From NCBI GenBank assembly GCA_013285405.1, contig CP053446.1, positions 591,985 through 655,984 of the forward strand: a DNA stretch of 64,000 nucleotides, written 5' to 3'. The number at the start of each line of letters is the position of its first letter. The stretch's first letter is position 1. The notes beneath the pieces are model-generated. The model was not told the DNA's origin and searched no databases. It saw only the letters and a program-made list of their open reading frames with translations. Positions 10,004 through 19,256 of this stretch are shown here, piece by piece. Position numbers and translations under genes: made by a program. The stretch is from Ignavibacteriota bacterium. GTDB taxonomy: Bacteria > Bacteroidota > Ignavibacteria > Ignavibacteriales > Ignavibacteriaceae.

Positions 10004-10035
10004 GAAAGAAATTTGGTCAGTCTGAAATAATTATT

Positions 10036-13000
10036 CTATTGTTTTTCAATGTTTTCACTTTCGAGTAATTCATAGTACTTCCGAATAAGATCCTCATAAT
10101 CTCTGGAAAAACCTTCCTTGACGGCTTTATTCAATTCATCTTTTATTTTATTCTGAGCATTTGGTGAAGACAGATTCAGTTCAGGCGGAAGATCTCGATT
10201 GGCTGTTTCACCTGATCTGGATTCTCTTTCCTTTTCATAATCCCGTTCATTTATTGACTTCTGTGCATCCAGTAGTTTACTTAATATATTTTCCTGTTTT
10301 TGCAGAAGTTCGTCATCCAGCTTTTGACCCTGCATATCAGTTATAACTTCCTGCATCTTTTTCGAAATTTCCTCAAGATCTGCCGGAAGTTTTTGTGACT
10401 GCCCTGATACCTTCGACTCTTTGTCAAGCTGTTCAAGCGATTTTTGAATTAACTGCTGTTGCTGAGTAAGCCTTTGCATTTCCATTTGCTGCTGCGGAGT
10501 CAATCCACCCTGCTGCATACGTTGAAGCATTTGTGTAAGATTATTCAGGTTCATCTGTTGACCAGACATTTGCTGTAATTGCTGCATTAGCGACATCATT
10601 CCTCCCTGACCATTTCCTCCCTGCATCATAGATTCCATCGAACTTTTCATCATCATTGCAGCTTCATTCAAGGACTTCATTGCTTCACCCTGTTGATTCG
10701 AAGCCAGCATCCCGTTTCTGTTTTTCATTGATTGTACAGAATTTTCCATTTGCTTTTTAGCATCACCAAGTGACTTACCCATTTCAGGACTGATGGCAAA
10801 AGTTTTCTGAGAAAGTTCAGACATTTGCTGCATAATGTTATTCAGATTATCCGAAAGACTTTTTTCTTCTTTTGCTAAATCGTCCAACTTAGATGAATTT
10901 GGATCTAAATTATCCGCGTCACGTTTCAGTTCCTCCTGTTTTTTTGATAATGAAAGAATATTATCAAGGATTTTCATCATATCTGTAAAAGTCTGCATCT
11001 GGTTTTGCTGCTGCATCGAGTCTTTCATCTGCTGCATCATTTGTTTCATCTGTTTCATATTCTTAGAAATATTTTGTTGATTCTGTTTTGCTTTTTGTTT
11101 TTTATTCTGTTGAATATCCTGTGAAGCCTGATCTGATAACTGCTGGTTCTGCTGCTGATCAAACTCCTGCATCATTTTTTCCATTTCTTCCTTAGGCATA
11201 TCGGGAATCTCACTCATCTTATTTTCAAGATCCTGCATTTCTTTTTTAAGTTTCTCAAGCTCTTTGGTTATTTCATCCTGCTTCTTGCTGAGGTTTTCAT
11301 TTTCTTTTTGATTTGAAGGATCACTTTGTTCAGTCTGTTCAGAAAGATTTTCCTGTTTCTCGGTCATTTCCTCAGTGCGTTTAAGCAATTCATCCATTTT
11401 TTGTTCAACCTGAATTCGCTTAAGTAAATTAAGTGTTCTTTCGATACTTTTTTTGAATCTTTCTTCATCCATCTGCATATTCTGCATCTGCTCCTGAGTC
11501 ATATTCCTGTTCATATCTTTCAAAACATTTTGAAGATTCTCCATTGCCTTTTTCATTTCTTCACTTGTCATTTCATCCATCAGTTTTTGCAGTTCCATAT
11601 ACTTTTCCATCGTTTCTTTTGAAAGCAGATTATTTTCCTGAAGGTTCTGCTTCATATCACCAAGCTGATCGTTAACTTCATCTACCTTGTTTTGCAGTTC
11701 CTGAAATTTCTCAACTGCTTCCTCGATTTTTTGTTTTTCTTCCCAAGTTAATTTTGGATCATCTTTTTTTAATTCTTTATCAATTTCATCGAGAGTTTTT
11801 TTCAAATCTTCAGCATCCTTTAGAACCTGTTCAAGATCGGTTTCGCTTTGCTGCTGAACCTGATCCGCTTCTGTAAGAATTTCATCCAGCGAAGGAACAC
11901 GAACCGTTAATGTCTGAGTTCTTGCAGACTTTGGACCGTTAATATTATCATTATCAAAAATTTCCAGATAAAAAGTAACAACATCATTCACAGCGAGATA
12001 CATTTGCGTCAGGTTCCAGATGTAGCTGATATCTGTTTCAAGCTTGGAGTGATCAACAGGAATTTCTATAGTACTGAAATCAACTTGAGGCGATTCGTAT
12101 TTCGAGGCAGATAATCTGTAATTCAATAATAATTTTGAAAAACCATAATCATCTGAAACTTTTGTAACAAGCGGAAGTCTGTTATCAGTTGACAGGTTTG
12201 TGTTTTGATTTGGCGAAATCAATTCAATCACGGGGAAAGCATCGTAAAGAGCTTTAACCTGATAAGTTATTGGAGAAAGATTACTGTTACCATTTTCATC
12301 AAGAAGCTTTATCTGATAATTGTTGTCCTTCTTCACAATAAAATTTCCTGCTACTACATCGTCATTAACATTCAAATTAATGATTGATGAATCGCTAAAC
12401 TCAAGTTTAGCTTTGTTTAGTTTTTTTGTTGAAGTAATTTTAAAATCAACTTTGCTTCCAACAAGAGCCTGAACATTTCCATTATCCTTCTGAGCAACTT
12501 TAGGAATTTTAGAATATCCGGGCGAAATAATTTCAAGTTCAAGTGTCTTTACGATTGGTCTGTCAATCACCACTATTTCAAACAATTCACTTTCCACACC
12601 TTCAGCTTCAGCAAAATATTTAAATGAACTCTTCACAGAATTAATTGTAAATAGATAAATACCTGAAGAATCCGGTAACAACTTCTGTTTAAGAAAATCA
12701 GCTTCTTCCTCGTTACGAATCGAAAGTTGAAGTGATTGTGGTTTCGAACCTTTAACTCTAACTGCAATATCTAATCTATCACCTTTTGTTATTTCTTTAT
12801 TGCCCGGATTAATTTCAAATACAAATTTGGGCGGAGGTATAAATTCTTTGTTGAAATTTAACAACCTGAACGACGCTGCGTTTAAACCGGGGACAAACAG
12901 AATCATTACCAAACAGAAAATGCTAATTGCAGCAAAGTAAGGCAGAACCTTTTTTGCTTTTTCAAAATTAATTATCGACTGGAAATTTAAATTTTTAACC

Positions 13001-13428
13001 CGTTCGTAAACATTCCTGAATGCAGCATCAATAAGATTCGGTGAATAAAGATTCCCCTTTGTGTTTTCAGAAACAAGCTGCATTGAATTCAAAAGTTCGT
13101 CTTTCACTTCCGGGAATTTTATCCCGACTCTCTGCGCCGCATTGAAATAGTTTTCTTTCCTGATAGTTCCGATATACTTTATAAATGGTTTTATCAAAAA
13201 GTAAAAGAGTAACCCGATTGCAGCCAATACAAAAAGTATGAAGAGAATTGTCCGTACCGGCGAATTGAAATTTGCAATCAATTCAAGAAAAGCATAAAAA
13301 GTAAAATTAATCAGAACAGCAGCAACGAAAGCCTGGATTCCAAAAAGAAGAAACTGCAAATAGTCCTTCCTGATAAAACCTTCAAGCTTCTTCAGTATTT
13401 CCTGATAATATTTTGAATCGCTTCCCAT
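10036..13428 (-). CDS. Large membrane-anchored Met/Gln-rich coiled-coil protein (DUF4175-like)
   Basis: 1130 residues. Two membrane segments lie near 22-48 and 57-82 and a third near 160-180. An extracytoplasmic region with immunoglobulin-like beta segments follows (about 200-510). About 550 residues of charged, Met/Gln-rich coiled coil (roughly 515-1065) come next, with low-complexity stretches such as QQQNQMQ and MMQGGNGQGGMM. The layout matches the DUF4175 proteins of Bacteroidota and Chlorobi, whose function is not established. It starts 2 bases after the DUF4159 gene, so the two are co-transcribed. The high Gln and Met content is unlike its neighbours. A scaffold or mechanical role in the envelope is only a guess. 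Confidence 0.8.
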   Translation of the reverse strand: MGSDSKYYQEILKKLEGFIRKDYLQFLLFGIQAFVAAVLINFTFYAFLELIANFNSPVRTILFILFVLAAIGLLFYFLIKPFIKYIGTIRKENYFNAAQRVGIKFPEVKDELLNSMQLVSENTKGNLYSPNLIDAAFRNVYERVKNLNFQSIINFEKAKKVLPYFAAISIFCLVMILFVPGLNAASFRLLNFNKEFIPPPKFVFEINPGNKEITKGDRLDIAVRVKGSKPQSLQLSIRNEEEADFLKQKLLPDSSGIYLFTINSVKSSFKYFAEAEGVESELFEIVVIDRPIVKTLELEIISPGYSKIPKVAQKDNGNVQALVGSKVDFKITSTKKLNKAKLEFSDSSIINLNVNDDVVAGNFIVKKDNNYQIKLLDENGNSNLSPITYQVKALYDAFPVIELISPNQNTNLSTDNRLPLVTKVSDDYGFSKLLLNYRLSASKYESPQVDFSTIEIPVDHSKLETDISYIWNLTQMYLAVNDVVTFYLEIFDNDNINGPKSARTQTLTVRVPSLDEILTEADQVQQQSETDLEQVLKDAEDLKKTLDEIDKELKKDDPKLTWEEKQKIEEAVEKFQELQNKVDEVNDQLGDMKQNLQENNLLSKETMEKYMELQKLMDEMTSEEMKKAMENLQNVLKDMNRNMTQEQMQNMQMDEERFKKSIERTLNLLKRIQVEQKMDELLKRTEEMTEKQENLSEQTEQSDPSNQKENENLSKKQDEITKELEKLKKEMQDLENKMSEIPDMPKEEMEKMMQEFDQQQNQQLSDQASQDIQQNKKQKAKQNQQNISKNMKQMKQMMQQMKDSMQQQNQMQTFTDMMKILDNILSLSKKQEELKRDADNLDPNSSKLDDLAKEEKSLSDNLNNIMQQMSELSQKTFAISPEMGKSLGDAKKQMENSVQSMKNRNGMLASNQQGEAMKSLNEAAMMMKSSMESMMQGGNGQGGMMSLMQQLQQMSGQQMNLNNLTQMLQRMQQGGLTPQQQMEMQRLTQQQQLIQKSLEQLDKESKVSGQSQKLPADLEEISKKMQEVITDMQGQKLDDELLQKQENILSKLLDAQKSINERDYEKERESRSGETANRDLPPELNLSSPNAQNKIKDELNKAVKEGFSRDYEDLIRKYYELLESENIEKQ

Positions 13429-13430
13429 TT

Positions 13431-14090
13431 TTATTGTGATAATGCAAATACAACAATGTTGGTTCCGAATCTCAATGCTTCTTCTCTTTTTTCGGGTGAA
13501 TCGTTATGGACTTCTGCATCAGCCCAGCCGTCACTCGGATTTGATTCATAAGTATAGTAAACAGCGAGCCTGTTGTTAACAAAAATACCAAAACCCTGCG
13601 GATTTTTTTTATCATGTTCGTGTGTTTTTGGCGGACCGTTTTCAAATTTGTAAAATGAATGATAAAGCCCGTAACTAAAAGGAAGTTCAACAAAGTCATT
13701 CTGAGGAAAAACTTTTTTCATTTCACGACGTACCGCGTTATCAAGTCCGTAGTCATCATCAATATAGAGAAAGCCGCCATTCTCAAGATAAGTTCTTAAC
13801 CTGTAAACCTCATCTTTTGAGAAAACAACATTGCCGTGTCCGGTCATAAATAAAAACGGATAAGAAAATATTTCATCCGAAGATATATCAACAAACTGGT
13901 AGCGAGCATCAACTTTAATATTTGTATTCTGCTGAATGAAATTTAGAAGATTAACTTCTCCGGAAGGATCGTTATACCAATCGCCTCCCCCTTGATATTT
14001 TACCCTTGCGATTTGGAAACCATCTTTGGTTTGAGATTGGAGGGATATAAAATTAAATGTTAAAATTAATATTATTAATAAATTTTTCAT
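13431..14090 (-). CDS. DUF4159-family exported protein
   Basis: 219 residues with an N-terminal signal peptide (hydrophobic 3-17, cleavage probably after LQSQ). The motifs FLFMTGHGNVVFS and GGFLYIDDDYGLDNAVRREM are typical of DUF4159 proteins, which have a glutamine-amidotransferase-like fold without known activity. In Bacteroidota this family often sits with BatA/MoxR/DUF4175 genes; here it is immediately upstream of the DUF4175-like gene, and a BatA-like gene is at 32712. A candidate promoter lies just upstream. Confidence 0.85.
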   Translation of the reverse strand: MKNLLIILILTFNFISLQSQTKDGFQIARVKYQGGGDWYNDPSGEVNLLNFIQQNTNIKVDARYQFVDISSDEIFSYPFLFMTGHGNVVFSKDEVYRLRTYLENGGFLYIDDDYGLDNAVRREMKKVFPQNDFVELPFSYGLYHSFYKFENGPPKTHEHDKKNPQGFGIFVNNRLAVYYTYESNPSDGWADAEVHNDSPEKREEALRFGTNIVVFALSQ

Positions 14091-14119
14091 TTGACTAATA
14101 CTTGCAATTCTATTCGATG

Positions 14120-14150
14120 CAAATATAGTTTGTTATAGATATAAATACAG
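14120..14150 (-). promoter_or_regulatory. Candidate promoter of the DUF4159-DUF4175 operon
   Basis: On the minus strand TATATTTG (14127-14120) matches TAnnTTTG. A CTG (one off from TTG) sits 20 bases further upstream at 14150-14148. The distance to the ATG at 14090 is about 30 bases. Confidence 0.45.
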
Positions 14151-14170
14151 CCATTTTTGAAGTACCAAAA

Positions 14171-14205
14171 ATAAAAAAGGGCAGCACTTTTTCAATACTG
14201 CCCTT
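14171..14205 (-). terminator. Rho-independent terminator of the T9SS operon
   Basis: Perfect 8-bp stem (14177-14184 with 14198-14205, AAGGGCAG/CTGCCCTT) and a 13-base loop. On the minus strand the second arm runs into TTTTATTTTT. It lies 22 bases after the stop of the gene at 14228. Confidence 0.9.
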
Positions 14206-14227
14206 GATTTAATTAATCTGACAATTA

Positions 14228-16681
14228 CTATTTAAGCATCAACATCTTCTTTGTTTCTGTAAATTGTCCTGCCCTCAATTGATAAAAATAAATTCCAGTT
14301 GCCATATCAGGACTGTCCCGCAAAGCGGGATGACCTACCGAAAACTCAACTTCATAAATTCCAACCTGCTTTTCTTCATTGACTAGTGTTGCAACTTCAT
14401 TCCCCAAAACATCATAAACCTTCAATGTCACCAGCATATTGTCATTCCGGGCTTGACCCGGAATCTCAAATCGTATTACCGTGTTCGGATTAAACGGATT
14501 AGGGTAGTTCTGAAATAACACAAACTTTTTCGGAGTAAAATCAACTTCCACTTCTATTTCATTTGAGCCTGCCTGTCCGATAGGCAGGTATTCAAAACTT
14601 CCATCAAAATCAATTTGCTTGAGTCTGTATTTGTAAATTCCGGTTGTAATTTTCTCATCAATGAAAGAATATGATTTTGGTTCAGTAGTAGTTCCAAATC
14701 CCGGGACAAAGCCAATTGTCTCCCATTCTGCCTCCTGACTTCTAACTTCTAACTTCTTGCGATTAATCTCAAACCCCGAGTTATTCGTTTCCGTTGCGGT
14801 TGTCCAATTTAATTCTAATTTGCTTTCAAGAAACTCTGCAGTGAATGAAATCAGTTCAACTGGAATACCCCCATTAATTGAATAAAGAATTAATTCATAA
14901 CTACCTGCTATCCAAAGTTCATCTGTTTCGCAATGTGCAATTGATTTTAATCCATTGTAGAAATCAACTTCATTTAAACTCCAATTATTACCACCATTCG
15001 TGCTATACCAAATATCTCCTCCTGAACCGACTGCCCAGCCATAATTTGTATTTTTGAAGAAAATGTCATTGAAATTATAACTCTGACTTTGAATTTGAAG
15101 TTGTTCAGTCCAATTAGTTCCTCCATCTGTAGTTTTAAAAATGCTAGCTGCACCACCACTCGCGCCATCAGCTAACCACCCAATCGACTCATTTAAAAAG
15201 TAAACAGAATTAAAAAATTGTACACCAGGAACAGTTAAAGGTTGCCAACTTAAACCTCCATCTGTGGTTTTAATGATAGTACTATAAGAACCAGCGGCCC
15301 AACCATAATTTTCATCCAGGAAAAAAATTGTATGGAGCCAACCAGTAGTTCCAGTATTAAGCTGAAACCAATTTTGACCTCCGTTTATAGTCTTTAACAT
15401 TATGCCAGTATTTCCTGCAACCCAACCTGTGTCAGCATTGATAAAATAAATTGATCTAAGTGGGATTGATACACCACTATTTTGCAGTGTCCAATTATTT
15501 CCACCATCACTTGAATGATATATAACACCATAATGACCAGAAGTCCATGCGTTTTGTGAATCAGGGAAAGTTACTGAATAAAGATGCCAGGAAGATGGGA
15601 TGTAAGCTGATAACTCCCAATTTTGTCCGCCATTTGTTGTGTGAATTATTTTACCACCTAGACTCACAGCTATTCCACAATATCGATTTGCAAAATCAAC
15701 AGAGTTAAGATGATAATGATCTCCATCAGATATTCTTATCCAATCCTGCCCGGCATTTGTAGTTTTTAAAATTGATCCAGCTCCTCCAACTGTCCAACCA
15801 TAATTTTGTCCTATAAGAGAAATCGAAGCAACATCCGCATCTTGTAGAACATTACTCCAACTGGTACCAGCATTTGTAGTTTTTAAAATATCTACACCAA
15901 CAGTATAACCAGTCTGAGAATCGACAAATTTAATATCATAATAACGCTTTCCCGTAAAATTATTATTCCAAGTAATACCGCTGTTTGTTGTTTTCCAAAT
16001 ATACCCCTCATCCCCTGATATCAAGCCGTCTGTACCAGCTGCGAATCCAATTGACGAATTTGTGAAAAAGATTGTCTGAAGATCTGGAATGTTTGATTGG
16101 GGATACCCTTCCCAATATAGTCCACCATTAGTGGTTCTCAAAATAATAGTAGGGTTAACAAATAGATCACTTGCAATTGCCCAACCTGTTTGCTCACTTA
16201 AGAAAAATAATGAACGTATGTCATAATCTGAATTCCAAAATTGTTGAGACCAGTTTAATCCGCCGTCCGTAGTTTTATAAATGCTTTCGTAACCAGCTAC
16301 CCATCCAATAGTACTATTTATAAAAAACATGTCCCAGTAGGAACCGTCTTCTAAATCAGAAATAATAAACCAAGAATCTCCTGTGTCAGTTGTTTTCAAA
16401 ATTTTACCATAAAAATCCAATATCCAACCTGTATTTTCGTTGATAAATTCGACGTCTTTTAAATAAGAAAAATATCCAACATCCTTTCTGACCCAAGTAT
16501 TACCCGAATCTGTAGTCTTTAAAACAATTGATTCATCACCCACAGCAAATCCAGTTGTTTCATTAACAAACTTTACGGATACCAACCCATTACCTGGAGG
16601 AATAGGATGTTGCCATTCCCACTGTGCAGATATAGTAATCGAAAAAATAAAAACCAGTAGAGATATTTTAACGCTACGCAT
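14228..16681 (-). CDS. Secreted YCF48/BNR-repeat protein with T9SS sorting domain
   Basis: 817 residues. A signal peptide (1-19, ending TISA) is followed by about 13 repeats of roughly 42 residues, each ending in a TTDGG-x-W type motif. This is the YCF48/sialidase-BNR beta-propeller pattern. A fibronectin-like linker comes next, then the T9SS type A sorting domain (FQNYPNPFNPNTVIRFEIPG to KKMLMLK), which sends the protein across the outer membrane. It is last of three co-directional T9SS genes and is followed by a strong terminator. Four short palindromic elements lie in frame in its 3' part (14316-14330, 14441-14465, 14567-14589 and 14736-14758). They encode inserts such as GHPALRD, GQARNDN and LPIGQAG. 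Confidence 0.88.
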   Translation of the reverse strand: MRSVKISLLVFIFSITISAQWEWQHPIPPGNGLVSVKFVNETTGFAVGDESIVLKTTDSGNTWVRKDVGYFSYLKDVEFINENTGWILDFYGKILKTTDTGDSWFIISDLEDGSYWDMFFINSTIGWVAGYESIYKTTDGGLNWSQQFWNSDYDIRSLFFLSEQTGWAIASDLFVNPTIILRTTNGGLYWEGYPQSNIPDLQTIFFTNSSIGFAAGTDGLISGDEGYIWKTTNSGITWNNNFTGKRYYDIKFVDSQTGYTVGVDILKTTNAGTSWSNVLQDADVASISLIGQNYGWTVGGAGSILKTTNAGQDWIRISDGDHYHLNSVDFANRYCGIAVSLGGKIIHTTNGGQNWELSAYIPSSWHLYSVTFPDSQNAWTSGHYGVIYHSSDGGNNWTLQNSGVSIPLRSIYFINADTGWVAGNTGIMLKTINGGQNWFQLNTGTTGWLHTIFFLDENYGWAAGSYSTIIKTTDGGLSWQPLTVPGVQFFNSVYFLNESIGWLADGASGGAASIFKTTDGGTNWTEQLQIQSQSYNFNDIFFKNTNYGWAVGSGGDIWYSTNGGNNWSLNEVDFYNGLKSIAHCETDELWIAGSYELILYSINGGIPVELISFTAEFLESKLELNWTTATETNNSGFEINRKKLEVRSQEAEWETIGFVPGFGTTTEPKSYSFIDEKITTGIYKYRLKQIDFDGSFEYLPIGQAGSNEIEVEVDFTPKKFVLFQNYPNPFNPNTVIRFEIPGQARNDNMLVTLKVYDVLGNEVATLVNEEKQVGIYEVEFSVGHPALRDSPDMATGIYFYQLRAGQFTETKKMLMLK
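14316..14330. repeat. Palindromic element E inside coding sequence
   Basis: TCCCGC-AAA-GCGGGA, a perfect 6-bp inverted repeat translated as part of VGHPALRDSPD. The equivalent position in the paralogues at 16716 and 19257 reads FDASSLASG without it. It therefore looks like an in-frame insertion between EVEF and MATGIYFY. Confidence 0.7.
14441..14465. repeat. Dispersed palindromic element A, copy 1 (in frame)
   Basis: A 25-base element with arms ATTCCGGG (14444-14451) and CCCGGAAT (14457-14464), translated as IPGQARNDN. The same 25 bases occur at 16905 and 19446. T9SS paralogues at 51511 and 53066 read straight through this point (SIPESGHVSL) without it. Confidence 0.85.
14567..14589. repeat. 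Dispersed palindromic element B, copy 1 (in frame)
   Basis: CCTGCCT (14568-14574) and AGGCAGG (14582-14588) enclose 7 bases. Translated as LPIGQAG between FEY and SNEIEV. Identical copies are at 17031 and 19572. Confidence 0.85.
14736..14758. repeat. Element C, short direct repeat in coding sequence, copy 1
   Basis: Two tandem CTTCTAA units (TGACTTCTAACTTCTAACTT and CTT). Read on the minus strand they give KKLEVRSQE in the linker between FEI and EWETIGFV. Near-identical copy at 17200. The paralogue at 19257 carries a different element at the same spot. Confidence 0.65.
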
Positions 16682-16715
16682 AATTTTACCTCATATAAAA
16701 TTAAACTTATAATTC

Positions 16716-19238
16716 TTACCTAAGCAAAATCATTTTCTTCGTTTGAACAAAACCACCTGCTTGCAGTTTGTATAAATACATTCCCGACGCAAGTGATGAA
16801 GCATCAAACTCAACTTCATAAACTCCGGCTTGTTTCTCTTCGTTAACTAGTGTTGCAACTTCATTCCCAAGAATATCATAAATTTTTAGTGTCACTAGTA
16901 CATTGTCATTCCGGGCTTGACCCGGAATCTCAAATCGTATTACCGTGTTCGGATTAAACGGATTAGGGTAGTTCTGATATAACACAAATTCCTTTGGAGT
17001 AAAATCAACTTCCACTTCTATTTCATTTGAGCCTGCCTGTCCGATAGGCAGGTATTCAAAACTTCCATCAAAATCTATTTGCTTGAGTCTGTATTTGTAA
17101 ATTCCGTTTGTAACATTTTCATCAATGAATGAATAAGACTTTGGTTCAGTCGTAGTTCCAAATCCAGGTACAAATCCTATCATTTCCCATTCTAACTCCT
17201 GACTTCTAGCTTCTAACTTCTTGCGATTAATCTCAAACCCTGAGTTATTCGTTTCCGTTGCGGTTGACCAGTCAAGTGTAACATTATTGTCAAGTGACGT
17301 TGCGTTGAAAGAAATCAATTCAGCTGGCATTTCCATATTAAAATCAATCATCATTTTTAATCCGATAAATACATATGGATTCGGAACCACAAAACTTCCG
17401 GAGTCAGCAATGGGGACATTAATTACAACACCTCCTGCTAAATCTAATAATACTCCTGACATCTCTTCAGGCAATATCCAGCTTATTTCGATAAAGTTAT
17501 TTAGATCAGGCTGATATGCAATTCTGTATTCAATAGTTTCTGAAATAAAGATATTTCCAAATCGATAATCTTTATAAGAACTAAGGGTTCCCGCAAAATT
17601 ATTTTCCGGAAGAATTAATTTAGATTCAAATGCACCTGGTGGCGGGAAGGGAGGCAAATCTGCTTCGCCAAGATGTTGGTCAATCCCGTCTGTTGCAGTC
17701 GGATCAATACCAAATAAATGGGTCCGATACTGGCTTCCACTATAAACAATGATCGTTCCTTCTGACAATGGATCAGCAAGTTGATTCGTTACATATAATT
17801 CAGCAGGTGAACCTGATGCGTTGTGAAAAAATTCAATCGTCCCGGTTTGAACTCCCGGAGAATTATTTAATGTTACGTAAAATATTTTTATCGTGCCAGG
17901 AGAAATATATATTGGTAAAGAATTTGGTGTAACTGTATAATTGTTATTTGATGAAACTATCCCGTTGATGATTAACGAATCTGAAGTTCCCAGATTTTTT
18001 ATTATTACTTGTTTAGTCATCGGGTGCGAACTAAAATATAAACCCAGCGGATCCATATGAAACTGAGCATAATTGTAAACCGATGAGACGTTCAGAAACG
18101 CAGGGGATCCGGGTGCATTATGAATTATTTCAATTATACCTTGCTGTAATGTATCGGCAGAAGTGTAAGTAACATAGAACTGCTGCTGTGAAAGAGGTTC
18201 AATTGCAATCGGAAATGAATTTGGGTAAACACTAAAATAGTTGTTATTGGATGAGATATAATTAATATAAAGTGTGTTTTCTCCTCCTGCATTAAAAATA
18301 GTAAAAGGCAGACTATTTGCTACTCCAATAGTATCTTGTATAAATAGCAATGAAGTTGTGGACATTGAAAAAAATGGTCCTGGTGGAATTCCAGCAGGAG
18401 CGGAAACAGTCAGGGAGGCAGGTGATCCACAGCCATTGTGTGTAAACTGAATTGTGCCTTCTTCAGCAATTACATCTGACGTATTTGTGATAAGGAAAAC
18501 CTGTGAATCCTGTGGGGCAAGGTAAATCGGAAGTGAATTTGGAGCGATTGTAAAATGGCTGTTTGAGGAGACGATATTTGTTATACTTAAAGTATCTTCC
18601 AAGCCTATATTAGTTACTGTAACTGGTAGAGTAGTATCATTTCCAACTATCATCTGAGGAAAAATTAAATTCTGAGTAGAAATACCAAAGATAGGATCAC
18701 TAGGAAAACCGCCTATACAATTATATTGCATTTTTATTATTGCTTTCGTACCGAAAGCAGTATAGCTTCCCGGTATTGTTGCAACTCCTTGCCCGGTAAG
18801 CGGACCCAGATTTAATAGTGTACCCGTTATATTGTCAACAATCCTCATAATGGCACCTGGGGGAATATTATAAGTAATATTTAAAGGTTGACCCGGTGTT
18901 GCGACTTGCCACCATAAAGTATGTTGAATCATTCCAGTAAACGGATATGCTGGTGGATTTCCCGGAGCTCTGTAATCTTTCATAGATGATATGTATGGAC
19001 ATCCATAGGGAGCCAAATCAAAACAAGCAAACAAACACCCGCAAGGCGGAATAGGGGGGAGATCAGACTCTCCAAGTTGTGGGTCAATACAATTTGTTGC
19101 AGTTAAATCCAATCCAATCGCAAGTGGTATGTTATCTGTACCATCTGAAACTATTAATGGAATATCTACATCCACCTGTCCACTAATTCTTACTATTAAT
19201 AGTATTGTAAAAGAAAAAGTGATAAATATTTTTTTCAT
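16716..19238 (-). CDS. Secreted choice-of-anchor-D/ASPM-SPD-2-Hydin-type repeat protein with T9SS sorting domain
   Basis: 840 residues with a signal peptide at 1-20. After an opening domain of about 160 residues there are at least three Ig-like repeats of about 95 residues (from about 185, 290 and 390). Each has a TNIVSSNSHFTIAPNSLPI-type strand and ends in HNxxGSPA; this resembles the choice-of-anchor D/ASPM-SPD-2-Hydin family. Two copies of a domain with the pattern LGEADLPPFPP (near 55 and 520) also occur in the gene at 19257. The C-terminus is a T9SS type A domain. A GGAGG ribosome site precedes the ATG. Middle gene of the operon, with an 18-base gap upstream and 34 downstream. Confidence 0.85.
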   Translation of the reverse strand: MKKIFITFSFTILLIVRISGQVDVDIPLIVSDGTDNIPLAIGLDLTATNCIDPQLGESDLPPIPPCGCLFACFDLAPYGCPYISSMKDYRAPGNPPAYPFTGMIQHTLWWQVATPGQPLNITYNIPPGAIMRIVDNITGTLLNLGPLTGQGVATIPGSYTAFGTKAIIKMQYNCIGGFPSDPIFGISTQNLIFPQMIVGNDTTLPVTVTNIGLEDTLSITNIVSSNSHFTIAPNSLPIYLAPQDSQVFLITNTSDVIAEEGTIQFTHNGCGSPASLTVSAPAGIPPGPFFSMSTTSLLFIQDTIGVANSLPFTIFNAGGENTLYINYISSNNNYFSVYPNSFPIAIEPLSQQQFYVTYTSADTLQQGIIEIIHNAPGSPAFLNVSSVYNYAQFHMDPLGLYFSSHPMTKQVIIKNLGTSDSLIINGIVSSNNNYTVTPNSLPIYISPGTIKIFYVTLNNSPGVQTGTIEFFHNASGSPAELYVTNQLADPLSEGTIIVYSGSQYRTHLFGIDPTATDGIDQHLGEADLPPFPPPGAFESKLILPENNFAGTLSSYKDYRFGNIFISETIEYRIAYQPDLNNFIEISWILPEEMSGVLLDLAGGVVINVPIADSGSFVVPNPYVFIGLKMMIDFNMEMPAELISFNATSLDNNVTLDWSTATETNNSGFEINRKKLEARSQELEWEMIGFVPGFGTTTEPKSYSFIDENVTNGIYKYRLKQIDFDGSFEYLPIGQAGSNEIEVEVDFTPKEFVLYQNYPNPFNPNTVIRFEIPGQARNDNVLVTLKIYDILGNEVATLVNEEKQAGVYEVEFDASSLASGMYLYKLQAGGFVQTKKMILLR
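16905..16929. repeat. Dispersed palindromic element A, copy 2 (in frame)
   Basis: Same 25 bases as 14441-14465, translated as IPGQARNDN in the sorting domain. Confidence 0.85.
17031..17053. repeat. Dispersed palindromic element B, copy 2 (in frame)
   Basis: Same 23 bases as 14567-14589, translated as LPIGQAG between FEY and SNEIEV. Confidence 0.85.
17200..17222. repeat. Element C, copy 2 (in frame)
   Basis: Differs from 14736-14758 at one base and gives KKLEARSQE in the same linker position. Confidence 0.65.
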
Positions 19239-19256
19239 TTTTCCCTCCTGATTAAA

